Below are positions 34,993-43,322 of a stretch of DNA of 64,000 nt, in pieces. Under the pieces are notes generated by a model that saw nothing but the letters and a program-made list of their open reading frames with translations, ran no database searches and had not been told where the DNA came from. This DNA is from an uncultured Aquimonas sp. (GTDB lineage: Bacteria; Pseudomonadota; Gammaproteobacteria; Xanthomonadales; Xanthomonadaceae): contig NZ_CALART010000109.1 of NCBI RefSeq assembly GCF_937888285.1, positions 1 to 64,000 of the forward strand. Direction: 5' to 3'. A program made the position numbers and the translations under genes. How positions within the stretch are numbered: the stretch's first letter is position 1; the number at the start of each line of letters is the position of its first letter.

Positions 34993-36110
34993 GCGATGTT
35001 CTCCGCGGCGCGCGGGGCCAGCACCAGGTCGTTGCGGTGGATGACCTCGTCGCCATAGCGATAGCCGAGCAGGCCCTCGATGTCCTCGGACTTGCGGCGG
35101 CACAGGCGGGCCAGATCCGTCGCGCTGTAGGCGGTGATGCCGCGCGCGACCTCGGCGCCGGTGGCGTCCAGCACCTGCACCGCATCGCCGCGATCGAAGC
35201 TGCCCGAGACCGTGACCAGGCCCACCGGCAGCAGGCTGCCGCCGCGCAGCAGCGCCGCCGCCGCACCATCGTCGATGCTGAGACTGCCGCGCAAGGCGCC
35301 GCCGGTGATGTAGCGCTTGCGCGCGGCCAGTCGCTCGCCCTGCGGAGCGAAGCGGGTGCCGATGGCCTCGCCCGCGAGCAGCCGCGTCAGCACGTCCGGC
35401 TCGCTGCCGGCGGCGATGTGCGCCACCGCGCCGCCGCGGCGCGCGAGTTCGGCCGCGCCCAGCTTGGTCGCCATGCCGCCGGTGCCGAGCCTGCCGCTGC
35501 CGCCGGCAGCCGCGCGCAGCTGCTCCGGCAAGGCGCCGGGGCCGACCTCGCGGATCAGCTGGGCGGCCGGGTTGCTGCGCGGATCGCTGTCGTACAGGCC
35601 GGCCTGGTCGGTGAGCAGGATCAGGCGATCGGCGTCGACCAGGCTGCAGACCAGGGCCGACAGCATGTCGTTGTCGCCGAGGCGGATTTCCTCGGTGGCG
35701 ACGGTGTCGTTCTCGTTGACGATCGGCAGCACGCCGTGGGCCAGCATGGTCAACAGGGCCTCGCGGGCATTGAGGTAGCGGCGGCGGTTCTCGACGTCGC
35801 TGCGGGTCAGCAGCACCTGCGCGACCTCGATGGCGTGTTCGCCGAACAGACGCTGGTAGAGCGCATGCAGGCGCGGCTGACCGACCGCTGCATGCATCTG
35901 CTTGACCGGCACGTCGCGGGCCGGCGCTGCATTCAGCGCGCTGCGCCCGGTGGCGACCGCGCCCGAGCTGACCAGCACCAGGTCGTGCCCGGCCGCGCGC
36001 AGGGCGGCGAGCTGGCGGCACAGCTCGGTGAGCCGCGGCAGGTCCGGGCCCGGGCCGCCGGCGGTGACCGTGGAGGTGCCGAATTTGACGACGATGCGCT
36101 GTCGCGACAT
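34989..36110 (-). CDS. proB: Glutamate 5-kinase
   Basis: 373 residues. First, feedback-inhibited step of proline synthesis. The amino-acid-kinase domain shows VVKFGTSTVTAGG, LVSSGAVATGR, PIVNENDTV and GTGGMATKLGAAELA; a C-terminal PUA domain follows (~275-370). Divergent from dnaE with about 140 bases between starts. Confidence 0.96.
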   Translation of the reverse strand: MSRQRIVVKFGTSTVTAGGPGPDLPRLTELCRQLAALRAAGHDLVLVSSGAVATGRSALNAAPARDVPVKQMHAAVGQPRLHALYQRLFGEHAIEVAQVLLTRSDVENRRRYLNAREALLTMLAHGVLPIVNENDTVATEEIRLGDNDMLSALVCSLVDADRLILLTDQAGLYDSDPRSNPAAQLIREVGPGALPEQLRAAAGGSGRLGTGGMATKLGAAELARRGGAVAHIAAGSEPDVLTRLLAGEAIGTRFAPQGERLAARKRYITGGALRGSLSIDDGAAAALLRGGSLLPVGLVTVSGSFDRGDAVQVLDATGAEVARGITAYSATDLARLCRRKSEDIEGLLGYRYGDEVIHRNDLVLAPRAAENIA

Positions 36111-36198
36111 GGGCGTGCTGCGCTGCGGAAACAGCGGCGGATGCTACCGGATGTGAAGCGCAGCCACGCGCGGGCGGCGGTCCATATGCTGTCAAGGC

Positions 36199-36227
36199 TT
36201 GTTCGGCTCGGAGTGCGGCCGTAGGCT
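36199..36227 (+). promoter_or_regulatory. Possible sigma-70 promoter of dnaE
   Basis: TTGTTC (36199-36204), 17-base spacer, TAGGCT (36222-36227), giving a start near 36234 and a leader of about 20 bases. The match is moderate; spacing and position are what support it. Confidence 0.4.
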
Positions 36228-36252
36228 GGCCGGCCTGCCGGATTGCCCAGCC

Positions 36253-39200
36253 ATGCCCGCGCGCTTCGTCCATCTGCACCTGCACAGCGAGTTCTCGCTG
36301 GTCGACTCCACCATCCGCCTGCCGCAGCTGATCAAGCGCTGCGCGGCCCTGGAGCTGCCTGCGGTCGCGGTCACCGACCTGTCCAACCTGTTCGGCCTGA
36401 TCAAGTTCTACAAGGAAGCGCAGAAGGCCGGCATCAAGCCGGTCGCCGGCAGCGACGTGATCGTGCAGGCCGCCGACGGCAGCCTCTCGCGCCTGACCCT
36501 GCTGTGCCGCAATCGCGAGGGCTACCTGAACCTCTCGCGCCTGCTGTCGCGGGCCTTCCTCGATGGCCACCAGGGCGATCACGTCTGCGTGCGTCCGGAC
36601 TGGGTCGCAGAGCACGCGGGCGGGCTGTTCGCCCTGGCGGGCCCCGGTAGCGACATCGGCCAACTGCTGCGCGAAGGCAAGTCCGAGCTGGCCGAAGCGC
36701 GTCTGCGTGAGCTGCAGCAGCGCTTCGATGACCGCCTCTACCTGGAGCTGGTGCGTACGCAGCGCGAAGGCGAGGAAGACTTCATCGCCGGCGCCTGCGA
36801 CCTCGCCATCCGCCGCGGCCTGGGCGTGGTCGCGAGCAACGACGTGCGCTTTCTCGAAGCCGAGGACTACGAGGCCCACGAGGCCCGCGTCTGCATCTCG
36901 ACGGGGCGCGTGCTGGGCGACCCGCGGCGGCCGCGCGAGTACTCGGACCAGCAGTACCTGAAGTCCTCCGACGAGATGGCGGCGCTGTTCGCCGACATCC
37001 CGGCCGCGCTCGACAACTCGCTGGAACTGGCGCGCCGCTGCAATCTCGAACTTCGCCTCGGCACCTACTTTCTGCCGGCCTTCCCGGTGCCGGACGAGCA
37101 CACCCTCGACAGCTGGATCCGCAGCACCGCGCACGAGGGCTTGGAGAAGCGCCTGGAGAAGGCGCCGATCGCGCCCGGCCATACGCGCGAGGGCTACTTC
37201 GAGCGGCTCGACGTCGAGCTCGGCGTGATCTGCAAGATGGGCTTTCCCGGCTACTTCCTGATCGTCGCCGACTTCATCAACTGGGCCAAGCAGAACGATA
37301 TCCCGGTCGGCCCCGGCCGCGGCTCGGGTGCGGGCTCGCTGGTGGCCTGGGCGCTGGGCATCACCGACCTTGATCCCATCCCCTATGACCTGCTGTTCGA
37401 GCGCTTCCTGAACCCGGAGCGCGTGTCGATGCCCGACTTCGACATCGACTTCTGCATGGACCGCCGCGACGAAGTCATCGACTACGTCGCCCGCAAGTAC
37501 GGCCGCGACCGGGTCAGCCAGATCATCACCTTCGGCACCATGGCCGCGAAGGCAGCGGTGCGCGACTGTGGCCGCGTGCAGGGCCTGCCCTTCCCCGCTG
37601 TCGACGGCGTCGCCAAGCTGATCCCCAACACGCTGGGCATCTCGCTGGACGATGCGCTGGGCCGCAGCAAGGCCGCGCAGGAAGACAAGGAGCTCTGCTC
37701 GCCCGAGCTGATCGACCGCTACCAGCACGAGGACGAAGTCCGCGATCTGATGGACCTGGCGCTCAAGCTCGAAGACCTCACCCGCAACGCCGGCAAGCAC
37801 GCCGGCGGCGTGGTGATCGCGCCCGAGCCCCTGACCGAGTTCAGCCCGCTGTTCGCCGAACCGCCGCCGAAGGAGCCCGGCGCGCTGCGCAGCGTGGTCA
37901 CCCAGTACGACAAGGACGACGTCGAGGCCGCGGGTCTCGTCAAGTTCGACTTCCTCGGCCTGCGCACGCTGACCATCATCGACTGGGCGGTGAAGGCCAT
38001 CAATCGGCGCCTCAAGCGCGAGGGCCGCGAGCCGCTCGACATCACCGCTCTGGCACTGGACGACAAGGCGAGCTACGAGCTGTTCGCGCGCGGCGACACG
38101 GTGGCGGTGTTCCAGTTCGAATCGCGGGGCATGCGCGAGCTGCTCAAACGCGCGCGCCCCGACCGCTTCGAGGACATCATCGCGCTCGCCGCGCTGTTCC
38201 GCCCCGGCCCGCTGGGCTCGGGCATGGACAAGGAATGGTGTGACCGCAAGCACGGCGAAACCGCCGTGACCTATCCGCATCCCCTGCTCGAACCGGTGCT
38301 GTCGCCGACCTACGGCGTCATCGTCTACCAGGAACAGGTGATGCAGATCGCGCAGGTGCTGGCCGGCTACACGCTGGGCGGCGCCGACATGCTGCGTCGC
38401 GCGATGGGCAAGAAGAAGCCCGAGGAGATGGCCAAGGAGCGCGCCAAGTTCGAGGCCGGCTGCGCCGAGCGGCAGATCGATCCGCAGACCGCGACCTCGA
38501 TCTTCGACCTGATGGAGAAGTTTGCCGAGTACGGCTTCAACAAGTCGCACTCGGCCGCCTATGCGCTCGTCGCCTACCAGACCGCCTGGCTGAAGGTGCA
38601 CTACCCGGCCGAGTTCATGGCCGCGGTGCTGTCGTCGGACATGGACAAGACCGACAAGGTGGTGACCTTCCTGGCCGAGTGCCGGGTGATGAAGCTCGAG
38701 GTCGCCCTGCCGCATGTGAACCGCAGCAGCTACGCCTTCGAGGCCGACACCCCGCGCTCGATCGTCTACGGCCTCGGCGCGATCAAGGGCATGGGCCGCC
38801 AGGCCTGCGAGGCCATCGTCGAAGCGCGCGACAAGGGTGGGTTCGCCAGCCTGTACGACCTGTGCTCGCGGGTCGAGGTGCTGCGCCGCAACCGCCGCAG
38901 CCTGGAAACGCTGATTGCCGCCGGTGCCCTCGATGGCCTCGGGCCGAACCGCGCCAGCCTGATGGAGCAGCTGCCCGACGTGCTGCGCGCCTGCGACCAG
39001 CAGGCCAAGGCGCGCGAAGTCGGCCAGGTCTCGCTGTTCGACCTGGGCGGCAGCGCGCCGGAGCCGGTGCTGCCACAGCTCCAGAGCGTGCCCGAGTTCC
39101 CTTTGGAGAAGCTGCTGGAGGATGAGTACCGCGTGCTCGGCCACTACATCAGCGGCCATCCGATCGACCCCTGGCGTGAGCTGTTGGGCCAGGTCATCAC

Positions 39201-39792
39201 CTGCGATCTCGGCGGCCTCGACAAGGCCTACTCGGAGCGCAAGTTCGCGCGCGGCACCGAGGCCAGCGTGCTGCTCGCCGGCGTAGTCGGCGACGTGCGC
39301 CGCAGCGGCGAGAGCCGCGCCTTCGTGCAGCTGCAGGACGGCCGCGGCCAGATCGAGGCCGCCCTGTTCTCCGAGGCCTGCGCGCAGTACGCGCCGCTGA
39401 TCAAGAGCCGCGAGATCGTGCTGGTCGAAGGCAGCCTGCAGGAAGACCGCATGGGCGACGGCTACAGCCTGCGCCTGCGCCGACTGCTGACGCTCGAAGA
39501 ACTCTGTGCCAAGCACAGCCGCCACCTGCTGCTGAAGGTCGACAATCGCACGCAGGACGCTCTGGCCAAGGTCGAGGAGCTGCTGGCGAGCCATCGCCCC
39601 GGCCACACCGGCGTGCAGATCGAGCTGCTGATTCCCGGCGCGCGCGGGCGCCTGTACGGCGACGGCGGCTTCGCGGTACGGCCCACGCCGCTGCTGCCTC
39701 GAATGCTGCGCGAGATTCCCGGCGTCGAAGTCGAGCTGCGCCTGCAGAAGCCCGAACCCACCCCCATGCCTGAGCGGCGCGCGGCGGGTTGA
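36253..39792 (+). CDS. dnaE: DNA polymerase III alpha subunit
   Basis: 1179 residues from the ATG of MPARFVHLHLHSEFS, the canonical DnaE start; the frame opens earlier. N-terminal PHP domain, polymerase core with catalytic aspartates in MPDFDIDFCMDRRDEV (~393-405) and FRPGPLGSGM, helix-hairpin-helix, beta-clamp-binding region (QVSLFDLG) and C-terminal OB fold. The main replicative polymerase. Its TGA stop lies inside a decamer tandem repeat (39788-39830). Confidence 0.97.
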   Translation: MPARFVHLHLHSEFSLVDSTIRLPQLIKRCAALELPAVAVTDLSNLFGLIKFYKEAQKAGIKPVAGSDVIVQAADGSLSRLTLLCRNREGYLNLSRLLSRAFLDGHQGDHVCVRPDWVAEHAGGLFALAGPGSDIGQLLREGKSELAEARLRELQQRFDDRLYLELVRTQREGEEDFIAGACDLAIRRGLGVVASNDVRFLEAEDYEAHEARVCISTGRVLGDPRRPREYSDQQYLKSSDEMAALFADIPAALDNSLELARRCNLELRLGTYFLPAFPVPDEHTLDSWIRSTAHEGLEKRLEKAPIAPGHTREGYFERLDVELGVICKMGFPGYFLIVADFINWAKQNDIPVGPGRGSGAGSLVAWALGITDLDPIPYDLLFERFLNPERVSMPDFDIDFCMDRRDEVIDYVARKYGRDRVSQIITFGTMAAKAAVRDCGRVQGLPFPAVDGVAKLIPNTLGISLDDALGRSKAAQEDKELCSPELIDRYQHEDEVRDLMDLALKLEDLTRNAGKHAGGVVIAPEPLTEFSPLFAEPPPKEPGALRSVVTQYDKDDVEAAGLVKFDFLGLRTLTIIDWAVKAINRRLKREGREPLDITALALDDKASYELFARGDTVAVFQFESRGMRELLKRARPDRFEDIIALAALFRPGPLGSGMDKEWCDRKHGETAVTYPHPLLEPVLSPTYGVIVYQEQVMQIAQVLAGYTLGGADMLRRAMGKKKPEEMAKERAKFEAGCAERQIDPQTATSIFDLMEKFAEYGFNKSHSAAYALVAYQTAWLKVHYPAEFMAAVLSSDMDKTDKVVTFLAECRVMKLEVALPHVNRSSYAFEADTPRSIVYGLGAIKGMGRQACEAIVEARDKGGFASLYDLCSRVEVLRRNRRSLETLIAAGALDGLGPNRASLMEQLPDVLRACDQQAKAREVGQVSLFDLGGSAPEPVLPQLQSVPEFPLEKLLEDEYRVLGHYISGHPIDPWRELLGQVITCDLGGLDKAYSERKFARGTEASVLLAGVVGDVRRSGESRAFVQLQDGRGQIEAALFSEACAQYAPLIKSREIVLVEGSLQEDRMGDGYSLRLRRLLTLEELCAKHSRHLLLKVDNRTQDALAKVEELLASHRPGHTGVQIELLIPGARGRLYGDGGFAVRPTPLLPRMLREIPGVEVELRLQKPEPTPMPERRAAG

Positions 39793-39830
39793 GGCGGCTT
39801 GAGGCGGCTTGAGGAAGCTTGAGGCGCGAG
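39788..39830 (+). repeat. 10-bp tandem repeat at the dnaE stop
   Basis: About four units of GAGGCGGCTT, two exact (39791-39810), then GAGGAAGCTT and a partial GAGGCGCGAG; the preceding GCGGCGGGTT looks like a degenerate unit inside the coding end. Each TTGAGG junction holds TGA, so copy number changes would scarcely alter the protein. Confidence 0.75.
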
Positions 39831-39985
39831 GCGGTGCCATGCCTGCGGCAGGTGCTCATCGCGCCCCGCTCTCAGGGCCCGTCCAGGACGAGCATCTGCG
39901 TGAGCAGGACTGCAAGCAGTGCGAGGGCAGGCGTGCTCCCAGGGAAAGCGCGGAGGGTGCAGGCAGCGCGCAAGATCAAGCCCCA

Positions 39986-40009
39986 GGGTGGGCCAGGGCC
40001 CACCCTATC
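39986..40009 (-). repeat. GGTGGGCC palindromic repeat, copy 3
   Basis: Minus-strand ATAGGGTGGGCCCTGGCCCA followed by CCCT; nearly identical in its core to copy 2. Oriented toward copy 4, 23 bases away, so the pair could form a larger cruciform. Confidence 0.8.
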
Positions 40010-40032
40010 CGAGCGCGCGTGCCCCGCTTTCC

Positions 40033-40070
40033 TAGGGTGGGCCCTGGCCCACCAGAAGCACGAATCTCGC
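40033..40070 (+). repeat. GGTGGGCC palindromic repeat, copy 4, with conserved 3' flank
   Basis: TAGGGTGGGCCCTGGCCCAC core (40033-40054) followed by the flank CACGAATCTCGC (about 40059-40070), which recurs after the degenerate copy at 40081. The repeated unit is therefore longer than the palindrome. Confidence 0.8.
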
Positions 40071-40080
40071 CTCACCCGCC

Positions 40081-40117
40081 GAGGGCGGGCTCCGGCCTAC
40101 CAATGCACGAATCTCGC
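40081..40117 (+). repeat. GGTGGGCC palindromic repeat, degenerate copy
   Basis: GAGGGCGGGCTCCGGCCTAC is a diverged core; the flank GCACGAATCTCGCC matches the flank of copy 4, showing common origin despite lost palindromy. Confidence 0.65.
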
Positions 40118-40127
40118 CGCAGCCGCA

Positions 40128-40148
40128 TAGGGTGGGCCCTGGCCCACC
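40128..40148 (+). repeat. GGTGGGCC palindromic repeat, copy 5
   Basis: TAGGGTGGGCCCTGGCCCAC plus C; identical core to copy 4, with a diverged flank (GAGCCCAAATCTGG). Confidence 0.8.
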
Positions 40149-40294
40149 AAGAGCCCAAATCTGGACTCATTCGAGTTGGGTAGCCCTGGCCCGCTGATGG
40201 CCTTGTCTCGCCCCGGTCGCGAACACCGGCGACATGACTCGGTCGCCTTGCCGCCCGCTGTGCCATGAGCGGGAGCGCGTTGAACCTGCGCCTC

Positions 40295-41728
40295 CTACTT
40301 CCAGAACGTGATCCGCCACGGCGACGGCGCGAACCGCGCCTCACGATCCACCAGCAAGCCATCACGTGCGGCGGTGGGCAGCCGCGCGACTTCCAGCACG
40401 TGTTGGCCCGCGGACAGCTGGCGGATCGGGATCATGGCCAGGAAGGCCGGCACCTCGGGCTCCGGACTGACGTGGAAGCTCAAGGGCACCGACAGCGGCT
40501 CGCCATCGAGCTGCAGCGCGTGCACGCGCGCCCCGCACTCGAGTACGCGCTGTGCCGCCGCGCTTTCGGAGGCCTCGGCATCGCGCAGGCGTTCGAGCGT
40601 GGCGGGGTTCGCGTCCAGCGCCCGAAACGCCGCCTGGCTTTCCTGCGCCGCGGCGCGCAGCGCGGGTTCGGCCCCCGGGCAGACCGATTCCAGCGCCGCA
40701 GGGTGCTGCTGCACCTGGTAGGGAATCAGCAGCCGCAGGTAGTCGCCGCGCACGACCAATGACGGAACGTAGGGCAGCAGCGCATGCGCCAGCGGGTCGC
40801 GCTGGTCGGCGTAGTGGGCGGGCTCGACGCTGTGCGCGCCGTCAAGCTGGGCGATGAATCGCGCTTCGCCGGCGGAAAGCTTGGCGCGATCCCAGAGCAG
40901 ATCGACCACGGCGACGCCCATCAGCGCATACAGCAGGGCAAGCAGCGCCAGCGTACCGCGGACGACGCCGAAGCGGCTGGTGAACACCAGCATCAGGCCG
41001 GTGCTCATGCGCGACAGCGGCAGCCACAGCTGCAGGCGCTGCATGGGCACGACCCATGCCAGCCAGTGGGCGCCGAGTGACTTGCGCGACACCCTGCGGT
41101 CGAGCCAGTTGGCCAGCAGGCTCAAAAAGATCCAGACCGAGATCAGGACGATCAGGATCCACTCGAAGTAGAGACCGTCAAAAGGCAGTGCGAGCAGCCA
41201 TGCGAGCAGCGTGAACATCGCCATGGTCAGCAGTGAGTACAGGGTCATCACCACCATCAGGGCCGCCACTGCGAACATCTGGCTGGCGATGTCGTCGCTG
41301 CGCTCAATCAGGCGCTTGAGCGTGGGCAGCTCACGACGGGCGACCGCACGGAAGCGCGGGCCGTAGCGCAGGCGGCGCCAGCGGATACCGCCCGGATAGA
41401 CCGAGCGCAGGCCGATGGCCGCCACCCACAGGCCGCGGGTCATCAGATGCGCCACCAGGGTGAAGATCAGCGTGTAGGCAATGATCTTGGCGAACATGCC
41501 GGCGAGGCTGACCACCTCCTGCAGGTCGCCGCCCAGGCGCACATCCCAGAACTGCAGTTGCGCGCTGAGCCAACCAGGCACCTGCATGAGCGCGAACACG
41601 GTCGCACCCGACAGCAGCAGCTCGACCTCCCAGGTCGGCGCGGTGTCACCCGGCAGCCGGAACGGCGACAGCGCTGCCTTCTCCACCCCGCTTGTGCTGC
41701 GTTCTCTGCGTTCCTGCGGATCCGCCAT
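40295..41728 (-). CDS. Polytopic membrane protein of unknown function
   Basis: 477 residues; the ATG at 41728 has AGGAGG seven bases upstream, so the longer frame to 41788 is rejected. Six or so membrane helices occupy ~40-310 (for example FAKIIAYTLIFTLVAHLMTR, MFAVAALMVVMTLYSLLTMA, GTLALLALLYALMGVAVVDL), with a cytoplasmic-looking basic loop (RWRRLRYGPRFRAVARRE). The last ~170 residues are soluble with two cysteines (SVCPG, LECGA) and a beta-rich end. I do not recognise the family. Monocistronic, minus strand. Confidence 0.75.
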   Translation of the reverse strand: MADPQERRERSTSGVEKAALSPFRLPGDTAPTWEVELLLSGATVFALMQVPGWLSAQLQFWDVRLGGDLQEVVSLAGMFAKIIAYTLIFTLVAHLMTRGLWVAAIGLRSVYPGGIRWRRLRYGPRFRAVARRELPTLKRLIERSDDIASQMFAVAALMVVMTLYSLLTMAMFTLLAWLLALPFDGLYFEWILIVLISVWIFLSLLANWLDRRVSRKSLGAHWLAWVVPMQRLQLWLPLSRMSTGLMLVFTSRFGVVRGTLALLALLYALMGVAVVDLLWDRAKLSAGEARFIAQLDGAHSVEPAHYADQRDPLAHALLPYVPSLVVRGDYLRLLIPYQVQQHPAALESVCPGAEPALRAAAQESQAAFRALDANPATLERLRDAEASESAAAQRVLECGARVHALQLDGEPLSVPLSFHVSPEPEVPAFLAMIPIRQLSAGQHVLEVARLPTAARDGLLVDREARFAPSPWRITFWK

Positions 41729-41818
41729 GTCGCCCTCCTGCGCCAAGGCCGCGATGATGCGGCAAGCCTGGCGCAAACACAGCATCACAAGGGGTGCGTG
41801 GAACGCGGCAGCCCTGGG

Positions 41819-43102
41819 TCAGCGCTTGCCCTTGACCCCGTTCGCGGCCGCGGTGGGCTTGGCCACATGCCGACGGATGAAGTCCCGCAGCTTCGGATAG
41901 ACCGTCTCACGCCAGCGCCGGCCGCTGAAGATGCCGTAATGGCCCGCGCCGGGCACTTCGTAGTGCTCGCGCATGGACTCGGGCACGCCAGTACAGAGGC
42001 GGTGGGCAGCGCGGGTCTGGCCGATGCCGCTGATGTCGTCGAGCTCGCCTTCGATCGTCATCAGCGCCACGCCCTGGATGTCCTGCGGGCGCACGCGCTC
42101 GCCGGCCACGTCCCATTCGCCCTTGGGCAGCAGGTGCTGCTGGAACACCACGCGGATGGTGTCGAGGTAGTACTCGGCCGGCATGTCGAGCACGGCGTTG
42201 TATTCGTCGTAGAAGCGGCGATGCCCTTCCGCGTCTTCCAGATCGCCGCGCACCAGGTCCTCGTAGAAATCCCAGTGCGAGCTCATGTGCCGGCCGGGAT
42301 TCATGGCGATGAAGCCGGCATGCTGCAGGAAGCCCGGATAGACGCGGCGACCCGCGCCGGGATAGTTCGGCGGCACGGTGTGGATGACCGTGTTCTGGAA
42401 CCAGCTGTGCGGCTTGTTGACCGCGAGGTCGTTGACCTTGGTCGGCGACTCGCGCGGGTCGATCGGGCCGCCCATCATGGTCAGCGTGCGCGGCAGGGTC
42501 TCGCCGCGGCTGGCCATCAGCGAGACCGCCGCCAGCACCGGCACGGTCGGCTGGCAGACCGAGATCACGTGCAGGTTCTTCGCACCGATATGGCGGATGA
42601 ACTCCTGCACGTAGGCGATGTAGTCGTCGAGATGGAAGGGCCCCGCCGACAGCGGCACCATGCGCGCGTCGATCCAGTCGGTGATGTAGACCTTGTGATC
42701 CTGCAGCAGGGTCTTCACGGTGTCGCGCAGAAGGGTCGAGTGGTGGCCCGACAGCGGCGCCACCACCAGCACGATCGGGTCGTCCTTCAGATCGTTCACC
42801 ACCTCGGCGTCATCGCTGAAGCGCTTGAAGCGCAGCAGCTTGCAGAAGGGTTTGCTGAGCACGCAGTACTCGACGATCGGAATCTCGTGCCCGTGCGCCA
42901 CCACCGTGCGGATCCCAAACTCGGGCTTCTCGTAGTCCTTGCCGAGCCGGTACATCAGCTCGAAGCCCGCGGCCATGCGGTCGGCGCCAGGCAGCTTCGA
43001 CATCCAGCTGCCGCCGCTGGCATACATGCGGGCGGTGGCCTCGGAATAGGCGACCAGCGGGCTCAGGAGCGAGCGCTGGAACTCGTGCAGGTGGTAAAGC
43101 AT
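41819..43102 (-). CDS. phaZ: Intracellular polyhydroxyalkanoate depolymerase
   Basis: 427 residues from the ATG at 43102 with GAGGAGG upstream. Intracellular PHB depolymerases of this family use a lipase-box-like motif with cysteine in place of serine; here it is VISVCQPTVPV with Cys183, the same number as in the Ralstonia PhaZa1 enzyme as I recall it. Asp and His partners are likely in the later GELDDISG and GAGHYGIFSGRRW. It mobilises stored polyhydroxybutyrate. No PHA synthase or phasin is in the window. Confidence 0.9.
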   Translation of the reverse strand: MLYHLHEFQRSLLSPLVAYSEATARMYASGGSWMSKLPGADRMAAGFELMYRLGKDYEKPEFGIRTVVAHGHEIPIVEYCVLSKPFCKLLRFKRFSDDAEVVNDLKDDPIVLVVAPLSGHHSTLLRDTVKTLLQDHKVYITDWIDARMVPLSAGPFHLDDYIAYVQEFIRHIGAKNLHVISVCQPTVPVLAAVSLMASRGETLPRTLTMMGGPIDPRESPTKVNDLAVNKPHSWFQNTVIHTVPPNYPGAGRRVYPGFLQHAGFIAMNPGRHMSSHWDFYEDLVRGDLEDAEGHRRFYDEYNAVLDMPAEYYLDTIRVVFQQHLLPKGEWDVAGERVRPQDIQGVALMTIEGELDDISGIGQTRAAHRLCTGVPESMREHYEVPGAGHYGIFSGRRWRETVYPKLRDFIRRHVAKPTAAANGVKGKR

Positions 43103-43229
43103 GGGTGCCTCCTCGTACAACGACAGGCCCGCTCGCGACGCGTCCTTTCAGGGGCCCTCTGCTCGGGGCACGGACGCTGGCGCGGTGTGGTCGACCTCTG
43201 AGGCCGAACGGGCGATGGGGTAGAACATC

Positions 43230-43244
43230 TGCTGCGATGCAGCA
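43230..43244. promoter_or_regulatory. Palindrome upstream of phaZ
   Basis: TGCTGCGATGCAGCA, a perfect inverted repeat with 3-base centre, 128 bases upstream of the phaZ start. It contains CTGC-N3-GCAG, a pattern I recall for PhaR regulators of PHA genes, but the same pattern also occurs upstream of pyrH (15559-15569), so specificity is doubtful. Confidence 0.35.
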
Positions 43245-43322
43245 ATCATGCCATGCCTGAGCCGACCACACCCTGTGCAGGCGGTCACGGACGCATGGGA
43301 CCTTGGTCCGGTGGCCTTTCCC

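Larger units (their letters stand above)
39793..40294. other. Intergenic region after dnaE, repeat cluster
   Basis: 502 bases with no supportable gene between dnaE and the convergent membrane-protein gene. It contains the end of the decamer repeat, four copies of the GGTGGGCC palindrome (one degenerate, one inverted) within 165 bases, and unassigned sequence from about 40150 on. Confidence 0.7.

Noticed and set aside
34993..39840. A very long open frame on the minus strand opposite dnaE, continuing into proA
   Set aside because: The stretch opposite dnaE and proB has no family similarity; dnaE is intact on the other strand. Long antisense frames arise from GC-rich codon usage. Only the proA part of that frame is real.
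39986..40148. CRISPR array
   Set aside because: The repeats are palindromes in both orientations with irregular spacing and partly degenerate units; no cas genes are present.
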